A stretch of 64,000 bases of DNA from contig CM060323.1 in the NCBI GenBank assembly GCA_030674155.1, positions 47,022,848-47,086,847 on the forward strand, given 5' to 3'. This document shows, one piece after another, positions 37,622 to 52,521 of this stretch. Position 1 is the first letter of the stretch. Every line of letters starts with the position of its first letter. The notes beneath the pieces are model-generated. The model saw only the letters and a program-made list of their open reading frames with translations, searched no databases and was not told the origin of the DNA. Source of the stretch: Stramonita haemastoma. Lineage: Eukaryota > Mollusca > Gastropoda > Neogastropoda > Muricidae. The translations under genes and the position numbers were made by a program.

Positions 37622-38505
37622 TGACTGGTGCGATCTGCCACTGCCTGACGACGTTTGACTTGTTGACTGGAGTGATCTTCCTGGTGACGTTTTGACTTGT
37701 TGACTGGTGTGATCTTGATGTTTGACTTGACTGGTGTCATCTTCCTGGTGATGTTTGACTTGACTGGTGCGATTCTGGTGTTGACTGGTGCTATCCTGGT
37801 GTTGACTGGTGCGATCCTGGTGTTGACTGGTGCGATCCTGGTGGCATTCGACTTGTTGACTGGTGCGGTCCTGGTGACATCCGACTTGTAGACGTGTGAT
37901 CTTCCTGGTGACATCTGACTTGTAGACTTGTGTGATCTTCCTGGTGACATTTGACTTGTTGACCGGTGCGGTCCTGGTGACATCCGACTTGTAGACTTGT
38001 GTCATCTTCCTGGTGACATCTGACTTGTAGACTTGTGTGATCTTCCTGGTGACATCTGACTTGTAGACTTGTGTGATCTTCCTGGTGACATTTGACTTGT
38101 TGACCGGTGCGGTCCTGGTGACATCCGACTTGTAGACTTGTGTGATCTTCCTGGTGACATCTGACTTGTAGACTTGTGTGATCTTCCTGGTGACATCTGA
38201 CTTGTAGACTTGTGTGATCTTCCTGGTGACATTTGACTTGTTGACTGGTGCGGTCCTGGTGACATCTGACTTGTAGACTTGTGTGATCTTCCTGGTGACA
38301 TCCGACTTGTTGACTTGTGTGATCTTCCTGGTGACATTTGACTTGTTGACTGGTGCGGTCCTGGTGACATCTGACTTGTAGACTTGTGTGATCTTCCTGG
38401 TGACATTCGACTTGTTGACTGGTGTGATCTTGGTGTTGACTGATGTGATCTTGATGACTGACTTGTTGACTGGTGTGATCTGCCAGACCTGGTGACATTT
38501 GACAA
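37622..38505 (+). repeat. 36-bp minisatellite, U6
   Basis: About 24 units. The 36-bp form here uses TAGACTTGTGTGATCTTCC instead of the TACACTTGTG form of U4, showing unit-specific homogenisation. Confidence 0.9.
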
Positions 38506-38669
38506 TGAATGAAATATCTCATAGGGCACATCAGACGTAAATTATTTTTATGTTTCGGTTCCTCAGCTAGTGCTGTGAGGTTCACCAATGGCAGATTTTC
38601 CATATGTGACTGTTTACCCACAATGAAGGGAGCTGCATTCCAACATAAGGCATGATGTCAAAACACACC

Positions 38670-38953
38670 AGTGTGCATGTGTTTTATAGAATTTGGTCAC
38701 CCGATCCTAACAGCATGCAGTAGCCTACTCTTCCAAAATGCAGAAGGGGTTTCAATGCGTGTGCAAGATTTTTTGTGTGCGTTGGCACACGGGATCTCAG
38801 TCTATGGTTTCACCCAAAGAACTCTCTGGGGGGTGTTGTCAGTACTGATGTTAAGTCCAGGGGAGATAATCCTCTCAAAGGGGCGTCTGTCGTGGCTCGA
38901 ACCCTGGCTGTCGGATGGACAAGCTAAATACTAACCACTAGGCTATCCCACCT
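38670..38953 (-). mobile_element. SINE family B with tRNA-like head, U6
   Basis: Best-preserved head of the family in the window: on - TAGCCTAGTGGTTAGTATTT and, 30-40 bp on, AGGGTTCGAGCC. These match RNA polymerase III A and B boxes. In U4, U5, U7, U8 and U9 the head is replaced by a deletion joint reading AATGGACCAAACCTC (AATGGATCAAACCTC in U7). Confidence 0.85.
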
Positions 38954-41236
38954 CTGTGCATCACATGTACAAATCAGAAAACAATCTAGAAAAAAAATCT
39001 CAACAAGAACCATTCCCCTCCCCCCCCCCAAAAAAAAAAAAGATGGACAGGAAAAAATAAAAAGGAAAAGGGATTAAATCAGGAAACAGACCAGTAAAAG
39101 AAGAGTACATTAAAAAAAATAAAATCAGCAAGTTTACAAAAAATACCACAAAATGAAAGCAATAATGGACCAACAAATAACAAATAACACAGTTGAAGCT
39201 TGGCCAAAAAAAAACCCTATCAGGTTAGAAAGTTCAGAGCAAAATAGGCGTAAAAATGGCAAGTACTCTCTCTTTCCGCATTCCCTTACCAGGTGGGGCG
39301 TGTTGTACATGGTCTTATCCCCAGTTTGTAACGTTTGCAGGAGGTGTGCCTGCTGGCCTTAGTTGACACATTCCAACTTCAGAGCAGCTCATTTCATTGT
39401 ACAGGTTGCATGCTTGGCATACTTGTTTCCTTAATCCACCAAACATCAACATGAATTATGGGATCCTTTAACTTGCATATTTGATCTTCTGCATGTGCAT
39501 ATATACACACAGAGGAATTCAGGCGCTTAGTTATCTGCATTTGAAGTCGACCTGGGTGATAACAAAAAATTCCCATCCTTAATTCAGCAGACGCTGATGC
39601 CAATATTTAATCCCATGACTTCATGGACTTACAAGATTGATTCAAGTATTAATTATAAAAAAATGGGTAAATCCTGCATACCTTTTAGAGAAGACAGATC
39701 ACAACAGCTGTATCACACAGGTCACGGAGCGCTAGATTCCAGTGCAGCCCCAGAGGCACTGAAAACACAAAAGTCGTCATCAGTAATACTGAACACCACA
39801 ACAGCTTCATAAACTTGTATTCATTACAATGTTCTCATTTCATTACTTTAACAGACTCAACCCACACTTTCTTTAGCAAGCTTTTCACATGTCACCAATT
39901 CAAAAAATTCTACTGCAGTCAGTTTATAATGCACACAGACACAAAGCAATGCACTATGGAATTGCTCTTGAGTAGAACATTTTTTCTCGATCTGCTAAGA
40001 GCACACCTTTCAACATGACACCTCTTATTGGCTATAGCAGCTATCATTTCTGTAGCTACCCAAAACCACAAGCACTTTATAGCTAAAAAGCCAAGTGAGG
40101 CATACTTCAGGCCATTGACATTTTTCCTAAATATGAACTTTTAGTTACATATTAAACTTGAATTCTGTATACTTAAGCAGCACTAGTGCTAGTTTTCAAA
40201 ATGTGCTTACCCATACAACCCTTTTGACAGGGTCCACAGGACGGCTGTCACTTTTCCAGAGATCTTGATAGGGTCCCAGGATGGTAGTCACCCTTCCAGA
40301 GGCCATTCTACACTCCCATATGATCCACATGATGATTTTAAACACGGATTAGGGCCTGTGTGAAAAAGTAGAGGATGGAGGGACCGAGATGGCCCGTTTA
40401 GGAATGACTTGAAAAATCCCATCTTCAGTCCTACAAGCCCCAAACACATCCTTCCAAAATACATCCTATACAGCGACCTGAGGAAGATTGTGTGGCTGAC
40501 GGAAATTACCCTGCAAACCAAGCTGTGCGCAGCTGGAAAGGACATGCCATTATTTTTCCCAGACACGTCTGACAGTGTAAGGCGAACGAGAGAAGACGAC
40601 GACGACTTCAAGTATGTAATGGAATGACAGTCACAAATCGTCATGAGCACTGTCATTGCCTTTCTCACTGTGCTAGTGCTTTTGTTGATGGTTTCATTTT
40701 CCAAGACACTAAGATCACCGATTTTCACCAAACTTCCCCCTTGAGTTGTTTGGAATATTTTGTTTAGTGGGGTTTTTTTGTTTGTGGTTTTTTGGAAGGT
40801 CAACAGCAGGGCGGTTATTTTGGAAAAAAATTAGCCAAACTTTGGGGGAATTTTTCATTGGAGCAGAAGGAAATTCTTCTTCATCATCGTTGAACACTCG
40901 ATCAGCAACAGAAGAAAATGAAAAGGGATGACTCAAGTTGCTTCCCTTTATGCGTGCATGACCACTAACTTTCCACCTCTACCTTTTTCCTGCTCTGGCA
41001 CTGTTCTAGTGGACCTGTAACCCCCACTCTCATATATATGGGACAACACAATATCCCCCACTGACATAAATGGGACAACAGTATGTCCCCCACTCTGAAA
41101 TGGGACAACAAAATATCCCCACTCTGAAGACAGACCAAGTCATGTTCATGTCCCAGAGTGGAGGGAAACAAAGCCCTTCAGGGTCTTGATGAAGTAATCC
41201 CGTTTCCTCCATTCTCTACTTTCTACTACCTTACAG

Positions 41237-41375
41237 GCGCCTTGACAAAAAAGAAAACAAACCATACATATGGATGCATATGTTTGGAGGTTTCGTCTCA
41301 TACCGTCACAGCATAAGCAATGGCCACTATAGTGTCTTTGGTAAGAAGTTCCAAGACTGCTGGGTCTATATCTGA
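41237..41375 (+). pseudogene. module E, U6
   Basis: Open frame kept; one Ser to Phe replacement. Confidence 0.35.
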
Positions 41376-41435
41376 TAAAGACAAACAAGATTGTGCAAAA
41401 TATTATGACATTTGTCTAATTAATAAAAGTAACTC

Positions 41436-41561
41436 TGTGTGTGTGTGTGTGTGTGTGTTTGCGTGTGTGCATGCGTGTGTGCAAGCATGCATGGGTGTGA
41501 GTATGAGTATGTGTGCGTGTACGTGTGCAATGAGTGTGTGTGTGTGTGCGCGCAAGTAAAC

Positions 41562-41633
<72 letters not shown>

Positions 41634-41759
41634 GACAGAGAGAGACAGAGAGAGACAGAGAGAGACAGAGAGAGACAGACAGAGAGACAGACAGAGAGAG
41701 AGACAGACAGAGACAGAGACAGAGAGACAGACAGAGAGACAGAGAGAGAGACAGAGAGA
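41436..41759 (+). repeat. terminal microsatellite of U6
   Basis: Short TG, GA, then a regular GAGAGACA higher-order repeat. Confidence 0.9.
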
Positions 41760-41849
41760 GTACACTGGGTACACGGTAGGATTTTAGAGACCAAGAAAAC
41801 GGAACACTAGGAGGACAGCTAGATTACAAATAGTACCTGGTTTCTTTTG

Positions 41850-42597
41850 GATGACTGGTGCGATCTGCCACTGCCTGACGATGTTTGACTTGTTGACTGG
41901 AGTGATCTTGGTGACATCTGACTTGTTGACTGGTGTGATCTTCCTGGTGACGTTTTGTCTTGTTGACTGGTGTGATCTTGATGTTTGACTTGACTGGTGT
42001 CATCTTCCTGGTGATGTTTGACTTGACTGGTGCGATCCTGGTGTTGACTGGTGCGATCCTGGTGTTGACTGGTGCGATTCTGGTGTTGACTGGTGCGATC
42101 CTGGTGTTGACTGGTGCGATCCTGGTGTTGACTGGTGCGATTCTGGCGTTGACTGGTGCGATTCTGGTGTTGACTGGTGCGATTCTGGTGTTGACTTGTG
42201 TGATCTTCCTGGTGGCATTTGACTTGTTGACTGGTGCGGTCCTGGTGACATCTGACTTGTAGACTTGTGTGATCTTCCTGGTGACATCTGACTTGTAGAC
42301 TTGTGTGATCTTCCTGGTGACATTTGACTTGTTGACTGGTGCGGTCCTGGTGACATCTGACTTGTAGACGTGTGTGATCTTCCTGGTGACATCTGACTTG
42401 TAGACTTGTGTGATCTTCCTGGTGACATTTGACTTGTTGACTGGTGGGGTCCTGGTGACATCTGACTTGTACACTTGTGTGATCTTCCTGGTGGCATTCG
42501 ACTTGTTGACTGCTGTGATCTTGGTGTTGACTGATGTGATCTTGATGACTAAATTGTTGACTGGTGTGATCTGCCAGAACCTGGTGACTTTTGACAA
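41850..42597 (+). repeat. 36-bp-type minisatellite, U7
   Basis: Eight or so short TGTTGACTGGTGCGATYCTG units (about 21 bp), then 36-bp TAGACTTGTG units. Confidence 0.9.
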
Positions 42598-45117
42598 TGA
42601 ATGAAATATCAAATAGGGCACATCAGACGTCAATTATTTTTATGTCTTGGTTCCTCAGCTAGTGCTGTGAGGTTCACCAATGGCAGATTTTCCATATGTG
42701 ACTGTTTACCCACAATGAAGGGAGCTGCATTCCAACATAAGGCATGATGTCAAAACACACCAGTGTGCATGTGTTTTTATAGAATTTGGTCACCTGATCC
42801 TAACAGCTTGCAGTAGCCTACTCTCCCGAAAGGCAGAAGGGGTTGCAACATGTGTGCAAGATGTTCTGTATGAATTGGTACACAGGATCTCAGTCTATGG
42901 TTTCACCCGAAGAACTCTCTGGGGAGTGGAGTCAGTACTGATGTTAACTCCAGGGCAGATAATCCTCTCAAATGGATCAAACCTCTCTTCAATAAAAGTT
43001 TACAAAAAATCCCACCAAATAAAAGCAGTAATGGACAAATATGAACAAATGACACAGTCAAAGCTTGGCCTAAAAAAACTATCAGGCCAGAAATTTCAGA
43101 CCAAAATAGATGTTAAAATGGGGAAGTACTCGCTTGTTCTATTTCTGTTCCTATACCAGGTGAGGTGCATAGTGCCTGGTCTTATCCCCAGTTTGTAACT
43201 TTTGCAGGAGGTGTGCCTGCTGGCCTTAGTTGACACATTCCAACTTCAGAGCAGCTCATTTCATTGTACAGGTTGCATGCTTGGCATGTTTGTGTCCTTA
43301 ATCCATCAAACATCAACATGAATTATGGGATCTTTTAACTTGCATATTTGATCTTCTGCATGTGCATATACACACAAAGGAATTCAGGCGCTAAGTTATG
43401 TGCATTTCAAGTCGACCTGGGTGATAATAAAAAATTCCCATCCTTAAATCAGCAGACGCTGATGCCAATATTCAATCCCATGACTTCATGGACTCACAAG
43501 ATTGATTCAAGTAGTAATTATAAAAAAAAGGGTAAATCATGCATACCTTTTAGAGAAGACAGATCACAACAGCTGTATCACACAGGTCATGGAGCGCTAG
43601 ATTCCAGTGCAGCCCCAGAGGCACTGAAAACACAAAAGTCGTCATCAGTAATACTGAACACCACAACAGCTTCATAAACTTGTATTCATTACAATGTTCT
43701 CATTACTTTAACAGACTCGACCCACACTTTCTTTACCAAGCTTTTCCCATGTCACCAATTCAAAAAATTCTACTGCAGTCAGTTTATAATGCACACAGAC
43801 ACAAAGCAATGGACTATGGAATTGCTCTCGAGCAAAACATATTTTTTTCACAATCTGCTAAGAGCACACCTTTCAACATGACACCTCTTATTGGCTATAG
43901 CAGCTATCATTTCTGTAGCTACCCAAAACCACAAGCACTTTATAGCTAAAAAGCCAAGTGAGGCATACTTCAGGCCATTGACATTTTTCCTATATATGAA
44001 CTTTTAGTTAAATATTGAACTGGAATTCTGTATACTTAAGCAGCACTAGTGCTAGTTTTCAAAATGTACTTACCCATACCACCATTTTGACAGGGTCCAC
44101 AGGACGGCTGTCACTTTTCCAGAGATCTTGATAGGGTCCCAGGATGGTAGTCACCCTTCCAGAGGCCATTCTAAACTCCCATATGATCCACATGATGATT
44201 TCAAACATGGATTAGGGCCTGTGTGAAAAAGTATAGGATGGAGGGACCAAGATGGCCAGTTTAGGAATGACTTGAAAAATCCCATCTTCAGTCCTACAAG
44301 CCCTGTCTGCAGACAAAGCAAACACATCCTTCCAAAATACATCCTCTACAGCGACCTGAGGAAGATTGTGTGGCTGACGGAAATTACCCTGCAAACCAAG
44401 CTGTGCGCAGCTGGAAAGGACATGCCATTATTTTTCCCAGACACGTCTGACAGTGTAAGGCGAACGAGAGAAGACGACGACGACTTCAAAAATGGAATGG
44501 AATGACAGTCACAAATCGTCATGAGCACTGTCATTGCCTTTCTCACTGTGCTAGTGCTTTTGGTGATGGTTTCATTTTCCAAGACACTAAGATCACCGAT
44601 TTTCACCAAACTTCCATGTTGAGTTGTTTGGAATATTTTGTTTAGTGGGGTTTTTTTGTTTGTGGTTTTTTGGAAGGTCAACAGCAGGGCGGTTATTTTG
44701 GAAAAAAAAACTTAGCCAAACTTTGGGGGCAAATTTTCATTTGAGCAGAAGGAAATTCTTCTTTATCATTGTTGAACACTCGATCAGCAACAGAAGAAAA
44801 TGAAAAGGGGCGACTCAAGTTGCTTCCCTTTATGCGTGCATGACCACTAACTTTCCACCTCTACCTTTTTCGTGCTCTGGCACTGTTCTAGTGGACCTGT
44901 AACCCCCACTCTAATATATATGGGACAACACAATATCCCCCACTGACATAAATGGGACAACAGTATGTCCCCACTCTGAAATGGGACACCAAAATATCCC
45001 CACTCTGAAGACAGACCAAATCATGTCCATGTCCCAGAGTGGAGGGAAACAAAGCCCTTCAAGGTCTTGACGAAGTAATCCCGTTTCCTCCATTCTCTAC
45101 TTTCTACTACCTTACAG

Positions 45118-45256
45118 GCGCCTTGACAAAAAAGAAAACAAACCATACATATGGATGCATATGTTTGGAGGTTCTGTCTCATACCGTCACAGCATCAGCA
45201 ATGGCCACTATAGTGTCTTTGGTAAGAAGTTCCAAGGCTGCTGGGTCTATATTTGA
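45118..45256 (+). pseudogene. module E, U7
   Basis: Open frame kept; two silent changes and one Asp to Gly replacement near the end. Confidence 0.35.
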
Positions 45257-45316
45257 TAAAGACAAACAAGATTGTGCAATATATTATGACATTTTTCTAA
45301 TTAATAAAAGTAACTC

Positions 45317-45486
45317 TGTGTGCGTGTGTGTGCGTGCGTGTGCTGTGTGTGTGTGTGTGTGTGTATGCATGTGTGGTGTGTGTGTTTGTGTGTGTACATG
45401 CATACGTGCGTGCATGCATGGGTGTGAGTATGAGTATGTGTGCGTGTACGCGTGCAATGAGTGTGTGTGTGTGCGCGCAAGTAAAC

Positions 45487-45574
<88 letters not shown>

Positions 45575-45586
45575 TGGGAGAGAGAG

Positions 45587-45648
<62 letters not shown>

Positions 45649-45873
45649 GAGAGAGAGAGGAGGGGGGGAGGGGGGGGGGGGGGGGGGGGGGGGGAGAGAG
45701 AGAGAGAGAGAGAGAGAGAGACAAGAGACAAGAGACAGAGACAGAAAGTGACAGAGACAGAGAGAGACAGAGACAGAGAGAGACAGAGACAGAGACAGAG
45801 ACAGAGAGACAGACAGAGAGACAGAGACAGAGACAGAGAGACAGAGAGACAGAGACAGAGAGAGACAGAGAGA
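45317..45873 (+). repeat. terminal microsatellite of U7
   Basis: Two TG tracts, GA, a poly-G run, GA and GACA mixtures. Confidence 0.9.
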
Positions 45874-45961
45874 GTACACTGGGTACACGGTAGGATTTTA
45901 GAGACCAAGAAAACGGAACACTAGGAGGACAGCTAGATTACAAATAGTACCTGGTTTCTTT

Positions 45962-46474
45962 GGTTGACAGGTATGATCTGCCACTGCCTGGAGACATTTG
46001 ACTTGTTGACTGGAGTGATCTTGGTGACATCCGACTTGTTGACTGGTGTGATCTTCCTGGTGACGTTTTGACTTGTTGACTGGTGTGATCTTGATGTTTG
46101 ACTTGAGTGGTGTCATCTTCCTGGTGATGTTTGACTTGACTGGTGTGATCTTGATGTTTGACTTGACTGGTGTCATCTTGCTGGTGATGTTTGACTTGAC
46201 TGGTGCGATTCTGGTGTTGACTGGTGCGATCCTGGTGGCATTCAACTTGTTGACTGGTGCGGTCCTGGTGGCATTCGACTTGACTTGTGTGATCTTCCTG
46301 GTGACATCTGACTTGTAGACTTGTGTGATCTTCCTGGTGACATTTGACTTGTTGACTGGTGCGGTCCTGGTGACATCCGACTTGTAGACGTGTGATCTTG
46401 GTGTTGACTGATGTGATCTTGATGACTGACTTGTTGACTGGTGTGATCTGCCAGAACCTGGTGACATTTGACAA
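45962..46474 (+). repeat. 36-bp-type minisatellite, U8
   Basis: Mixed units including a duplicated TTGATGTTTGACTTGA block. Confidence 0.9.
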
Positions 46475-49099
46475 TGAATGAAATATCTCATAGGGTCCAT
46501 CAGACGTAAATTATTTTTATGTCTTGGTTCCTCAGCTAGTGCTGTGAGGTTCACCAATGGCAGATTTTCCATATGTGACTGTTGACCCACAATGAAGGGA
46601 GCTGCATTCCAACATAAGGCATGATGTCAAAACACACCAGTGTGCATGTGTTTTATAGAATTTGGTCACCTGATCCTAACAGCATGCAGTAGCCTACTCT
46701 CCCGAAAGGCAGAAGGGGTTGCAACATGTGTGCAAGATGTTCTGTATGAATTGGTACACAGGATCTCAGTCTATGGTTTCACCCGAAGAACTCTCTGGGG
46801 AGTGGAGTCAGTACTGATGTTAACTCCAGGGCAGATAATCCTCTCAAATGGACCAAACCTCTCTTCAATAAAAGTTTACAAAAAATCCCACCAAATAAAA
46901 GCAGTAATGGACAAATATGAACAAATGACACAGTCAAAGCTTGGCCTAAAAAAACCTATCAGGCCAGAAATTTCAGACCAAAATAGATGTTAAAATGGGG
47001 AAGTACTCGCTTGTTCTATTTCTGTTCCTATACCAGGTGAGGTGCATAGTGCCTGGTCTTATCCCCAGTTTGTAACTTTTGCAGGAGGTGTGCCTGCTGG
47101 CCTTAGTTGACACATACCAACTTCAGAGCAGCTCATTTCATTGAACAGGTTGCATGCTTGGCATGTTTGTGTCCTTAATCCACCAAACATCAACATGAAT
47201 TATGGGATCTTTTCACTTGCATATTTGATCTTCTGCATGTGCATATATACACACAAAGGAATTCAGCCGCTAAGTTATCTGCATTTGAAGTCGACCTGGG
47301 TGATAATAAAAAGTTCCCATCCTTAAATCAGCAGACGCTGATGCCAATATTCAATCCCATGACTTCATGGACTTACAAGATTGATTCAAGTAGTAATTAT
47401 AAAAAAAGGGGTAAATCCTGCATACCTTTTAGAGAAGACAGATCACAACAGCTGTATCACACAGGTCACGGAGCGCTAGATTCCAGTGCAGCCCCAGAGG
47501 CACTGAAAACACAAAAGTCGTCATCAGTAATACTGAACACCACAACAGCTTCATAAACTTGTATTCATTACAATGTTCTCATTTCATTACTTTAACCGAC
47601 TCAACCCACACTTTACACAAAAGTCTTCATCAGTAATACTGAACACCACAACAGCTTCAGAAACTTGTATTCATTACAATGTTCTCATTTCATTACTTTA
47701 ACAGACTCAACCCACACTTTCTTTAGCAAGCTTTTCACATGTCACCAATTAAAAAAAATCAACTGCTGTCAGTTTATAATGCACACAGACACAAAGCAAT
47801 GGACTATGGAATTGCTCTCCAGTAGAACATTTTTTTCACTATCTGCTAAGAGCACACCTTTCAACATGACACTTCTTATTGGCTACAGCAGCTATCATTT
47901 CTGTAGCTACCCAAAACCACAAGAGCTTTATAGCTAAAAAGCCAAATGAGGCATACTTCAGGCCATTGACATTTTTCCTAAATATGAACTTTTACTTAAA
48001 TATTGAACTTGAATTCTGTATACTTAAGCAGCACTAGTGCTAGTTTTCAAAATGTGCTTACCCATACAACTATTTTGACAGGGTCCACAGGACGGTTGTC
48101 ACTTTTCCAGAGATCTTGATAGGGTCCCAGGATGGTAGTCACCCTTCCAGAGGCCATTCTAAACTCCCATATGATCCACATGATGATTTTAAACACGGAT
48201 TAGGGCCTGTGTGAAAAAGTATAGGATGGAGGAACCGAGATGGCCAGTTTAGGAGTTACCTGAAAAATCCCATCTTCAGTCCTACAAGCCCTGTCTGCAG
48301 ACAAAGCAAACACATCCTTCCAAAATACATCCTATACAGCGACCGGAGGAAGATTGTGTGGCTGACGGAAATTACCCTGCAAACCAAGCTGTGCGCAGCT
48401 GGAAAGGACATGCCATTATTTTTCCCAGACACGTCTGACAGTGTACAGCGAACGAGAGAAGAAGAAGACTTCAAAAATGGAATGGAATGACAGTCACAAA
48501 TCGTCATGAGCACTGTCATTGCCTTTCTCACTGTGCTATTGCTTTTGTTGATGGTTTCATTTTCCAAGACACTAAGATCACTGATTTTCTCCAAACTTCC
48601 CCCTTGAGTTGTTTGGAATATTTTGTTTAGTGGGTTTTTTTGTTTGTGGTTTTTTGGAAGGTCAACAGCAGGGTGGTTATTTTGGAAAAAAAAATTAGCC
48701 AAACTTTGGGGGCAAATTTTCATTTGAGCAGAAGGAAATTCTTCTTTATCTTCTTTGAACACTCGAACAGCAACAGAAGAAAATGAAAAGGGGTGACTCA
48801 AGTTGCTTCCCTTTATGCGTGCATGACCACTAACTTTCCACCTCTACCTTTTTCGTGCTCTGGCACTGTTCTAGTGGACCTGTAACCCCCACTCTAATAT
48901 ATATGGGACAACACAATATCCCCACTGACATAAATGGGACAACAGTATGTCCCCACTCTGAAATGGGACAACAAAATATCCCCACTCTGAAGACAGACCA
49001 AGTCATGTTCATGTCCCAGAGTGGAGGGAAACAAAGCCCTTCAGGGTCTTGATGAAGTAATCCAGTTTCCTCCATTCTCTACTTTCTACTACCTTACAG

Positions 49100-49241
49100 G
49101 CGCCTTGACAAAAAAGAAAACAAACCATACATATGGATCCATATGTTTGGAGGTTCCATCTCATACCGTCACAGCATAAGCAATGGCCACTATAGTGTCT
49201 TTGGTAAGAAGTTCCAAGACTGCTGGGTCTGTATCCGATAA
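49100..49241 (+). pseudogene. module E, U8 (stop codon changed)
   Basis: The usual TGA is CGA here, so the frame extends one codon to TAA; also Met to Ile, Val to Ile and Tyr to Cys. Confidence 0.4.
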
Positions 49242-49294
49242 AGACAAACAAGATTGTGCAATATATTATGACATTTATCTAATTAATAAAAGTA

Positions 49295-49767
<473 letters not shown>

Positions 49768-49857
49768 GTACACTGGGTACACGGTAGGATTTTAGAGACC
49801 AAGAAAACGGAACACTAGGAGGACAGCTAGATTACAAATAGTACCTGGTTTCTTTTG

Positions 49858-50335
49858 GTTGACTGGTGCGATCTGCCACTGCCTGGAGACATCTGACTTG
49901 TTGACTGGAGTGATCTTGGTGACATCCGACTTGTTGACTGGTGTGATCTTCCTGGTGATGTTTGACTTGACTGGTGTGATCTTGATGTTTGACTTGACTG
50001 GTGTCATCTTCCTGGTGATGTTTGACTTGACTGGTGCGATCCTGGTGTTGACTGGTGCGATCCTGGTGTTGACTGGTGCGATCCTGGTGGCATTCAACTT
50101 GTTGACTGGTGCGGTCCTGGTGACATCTGACTTGTAGACTTGTGTGATCTTCCTGGTGACATCTGACTTGTAGACTTGTGTGATCTTCCTGGTGACATCT
50201 GACTTGTAGACTTGTGTGATCTTCCTGGTGACATTCGACTTGTTGACTGGTGTGATCTTGGTGTTGACTGATGTGATCTTGATGACTGACTTGTTGACTG
50301 GTGTGATCTGCCAGAAGCTGGTGACATTTGACAAT
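49858..50335 (+). repeat. 36-bp-type minisatellite, U9
   Basis: Short array with three consecutive 36-bp TAGACTTGTG units near its right end. Confidence 0.9.
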
Positions 50336-52521
50336 GAATGAAATATCTCATAGGGTACATCAGACGTCAATTATTTTTATGTTTTGGTTCCTCAGCTAGT
50401 GCTGTGAGGTTCACCAATGGCAGATTTTCCATATGTGACTGTTGACCCACAATGAAGGGAGCTGCATTCCAACATAAGGCAGGATGTCAAAACACACCAC
50501 TGTGCATGTGTTTTATAGAATTTGGTCACCTGATCCTGACAGCATGCAGTAGCCTACTCTCCCGAAAGGCAGAAGAGGTTGCAACATGTGTGCAAAATGT
50601 TCTGTATGAATTGGTACACAGGATCTCAGGCAATGGTTTCACCCGAAGAACTCTCTGGGAGTGGAGTCAGTACTGATGTTAACTCCAGGGCAGATAATCC
50701 TCTCAAATGGACCAAACCTCTCTTCAATAAAAGTTTACAAAAAATCCCACCAAATAAAAGCAGTAATGGACAAATATGAACAAATGACACAGTCAAAGCT
50801 TGGCCTAAAAAAACTATCAGGCCAGAAATTTCAGACCAAAATAGATGTTAAAATGGGGAAGTACTCGCTTGTTCTATTTCTGTTCCTATACCAGGTGAGG
50901 TGCATAGTGCCTGGTCTTATCCCCAGTTTGTAACTTTTGCAGGAGGTGTGCCTGCTGGCCTTAGTTGACATTCCAACATCAGAGCAGCTCATTTCATTGT
51001 ACAGGTTGCATGCTTGGCATGTTTGTGTCCTTAATCCACCAAACATCAACATGAATTATGGGATCTTTTAACTTGCATATTTGATCTTCTGCATGTGCAT
51101 ATATACACACAGAGGAATTCAGGCGCTAAGTTATCTGCATTTCAAGTCCACCTGGGTGATAATAAAAAATTCCCATCCTTAAATCAGCAGACGCTGATGC
51201 CAATATTCAATCCCATGACTTCATGGACTCACAAGATTGATTAAAGTAGTAATTATAAAAAAAGGGTAAATCATGCATACCTTTTAGAGAAGACAGATCA
51301 CAACAGCTGTATCACACAGGTCACGGAGCGCTAGATTCCAGTGCAGCCCCAGAGGCACTGAAAACACAAAAGTCGTCATCAGTAATACTGAACACCACAA
51401 CAGCTTCATGAACTTGTATTCATTACAATGTTCTCATTTCATTACTTTAACCGACTCAACCCACACTTTACACAAAAGTCTTCATCAGTTATACTGAACA
51501 CCACAACAGCTTCATAAACTTGTATTCATTACAATGTTCTCATTTCATTACTTTAACCGACTCAACCCACACTTTCTTTAGCAAGCTTTTCACATGTCAC
51601 CAATCTAATAAAATTCTACTGCTGTCAGTTTATAATGCACACAGACACAAAGCAATGCACTATGGAATTGCTCTCCAGTAGAACATATTTTTTTCACAAT
51701 CTGCTAAGAGCACACCTTTCAACATGACACCTCTTATTGGCTCTAGCAGCTATCATTTCTGTAGCTACCCAAAACCACAAGCACTTAATAGCTAAAAAGT
51801 CAAGTGAGGCATACTTCAGGCCATTGACAGTTTTCCTAAATATGAACTTTTAGTTAAATATTGAACTGGAATTCTGTATACTTAAGCAGCACTAGTGCTA
51901 GTTTTCAAAATGTACTTACCCATACCACCATTTTGACAGGGTCCACAGGACGGTTGTCACTTTTCCAGAGATCTTGATAGGGTCCCAGGATGGTAGTCAC
52001 CCTTCCAGAGGCCATTGTAAACTCCCATATGATCCACATGATGATTTCAAACACGGATTAGGGCCTGTGTGAAAAAGTATAGGATGGAGGGACCGAGATG
52101 GCCAGTTTAGGAGTTACCTGAAAAATCCCATCTTCAGTCCTACAAGCCCTGTCTGCAGACAAAGCAAACACATCCTTCTAAAATACATCCTCTACAGCGA
52201 CCTGAGGAAGATTGTGTGGCTGACGGAAATTACCCTGCAAACCAAGCTGTGCGCAGCTGGAAAGGACATGCCATTATTTTTCCCAGACACGTCTGACAGT
52301 GTAAAGCCAACGAGAGAAGAAGACGACTTCAAAAATGGAATGGAATGACAGTCCCAAATCCTCATGAGCACTGTCATTGCCTTTCTCACAGTACTATTGT
52401 TTTTGTTGATGGTTTAATTTTCAAGACACTAAGATCACTGATTTTCACCAAACTTCTCCCTTGAGTTGTTTGGAATATTTTGTTTAGTGGGGTTTTTTTT
52501 TGTTTGTTTGTGGTTTTTTGG

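Larger units (their letters stand above)
37530..41759. repeat. array unit U6
   Basis: Minisatellite 37622-38505. SINE B 38670-38953 with intact tRNA-like head, as in U1. V 39341-39404, X 40211-40355, D 40429-40627 (15-bp in-frame deletion), E 41237-41375, AATAAA 41422-41427, microsatellite 41436-41759. Confidence 0.9.
41760..45873. repeat. array unit U7
   Basis: Minisatellite 41850-42597 with a run of shorter GTTGACTGGTGCGATCCTG units, SINE B head deleted, V 43208-43271, X 44074-44218, D 44292-44505, E 45118-45256, AATAAA 45303-45308, microsatellite 45317-45873 including a 27-34 bp G-rich run near 45,660-45,694. Confidence 0.9.

Noticed and set aside
45039..45924. Long frames rich in VCVCV, THTHTH, SLSLSL or RERERE up to 284 codons
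   Set aside because: They are translations of TG, GA and GACA microsatellites. The 284-codon one only fuses module E read through into the repeat.
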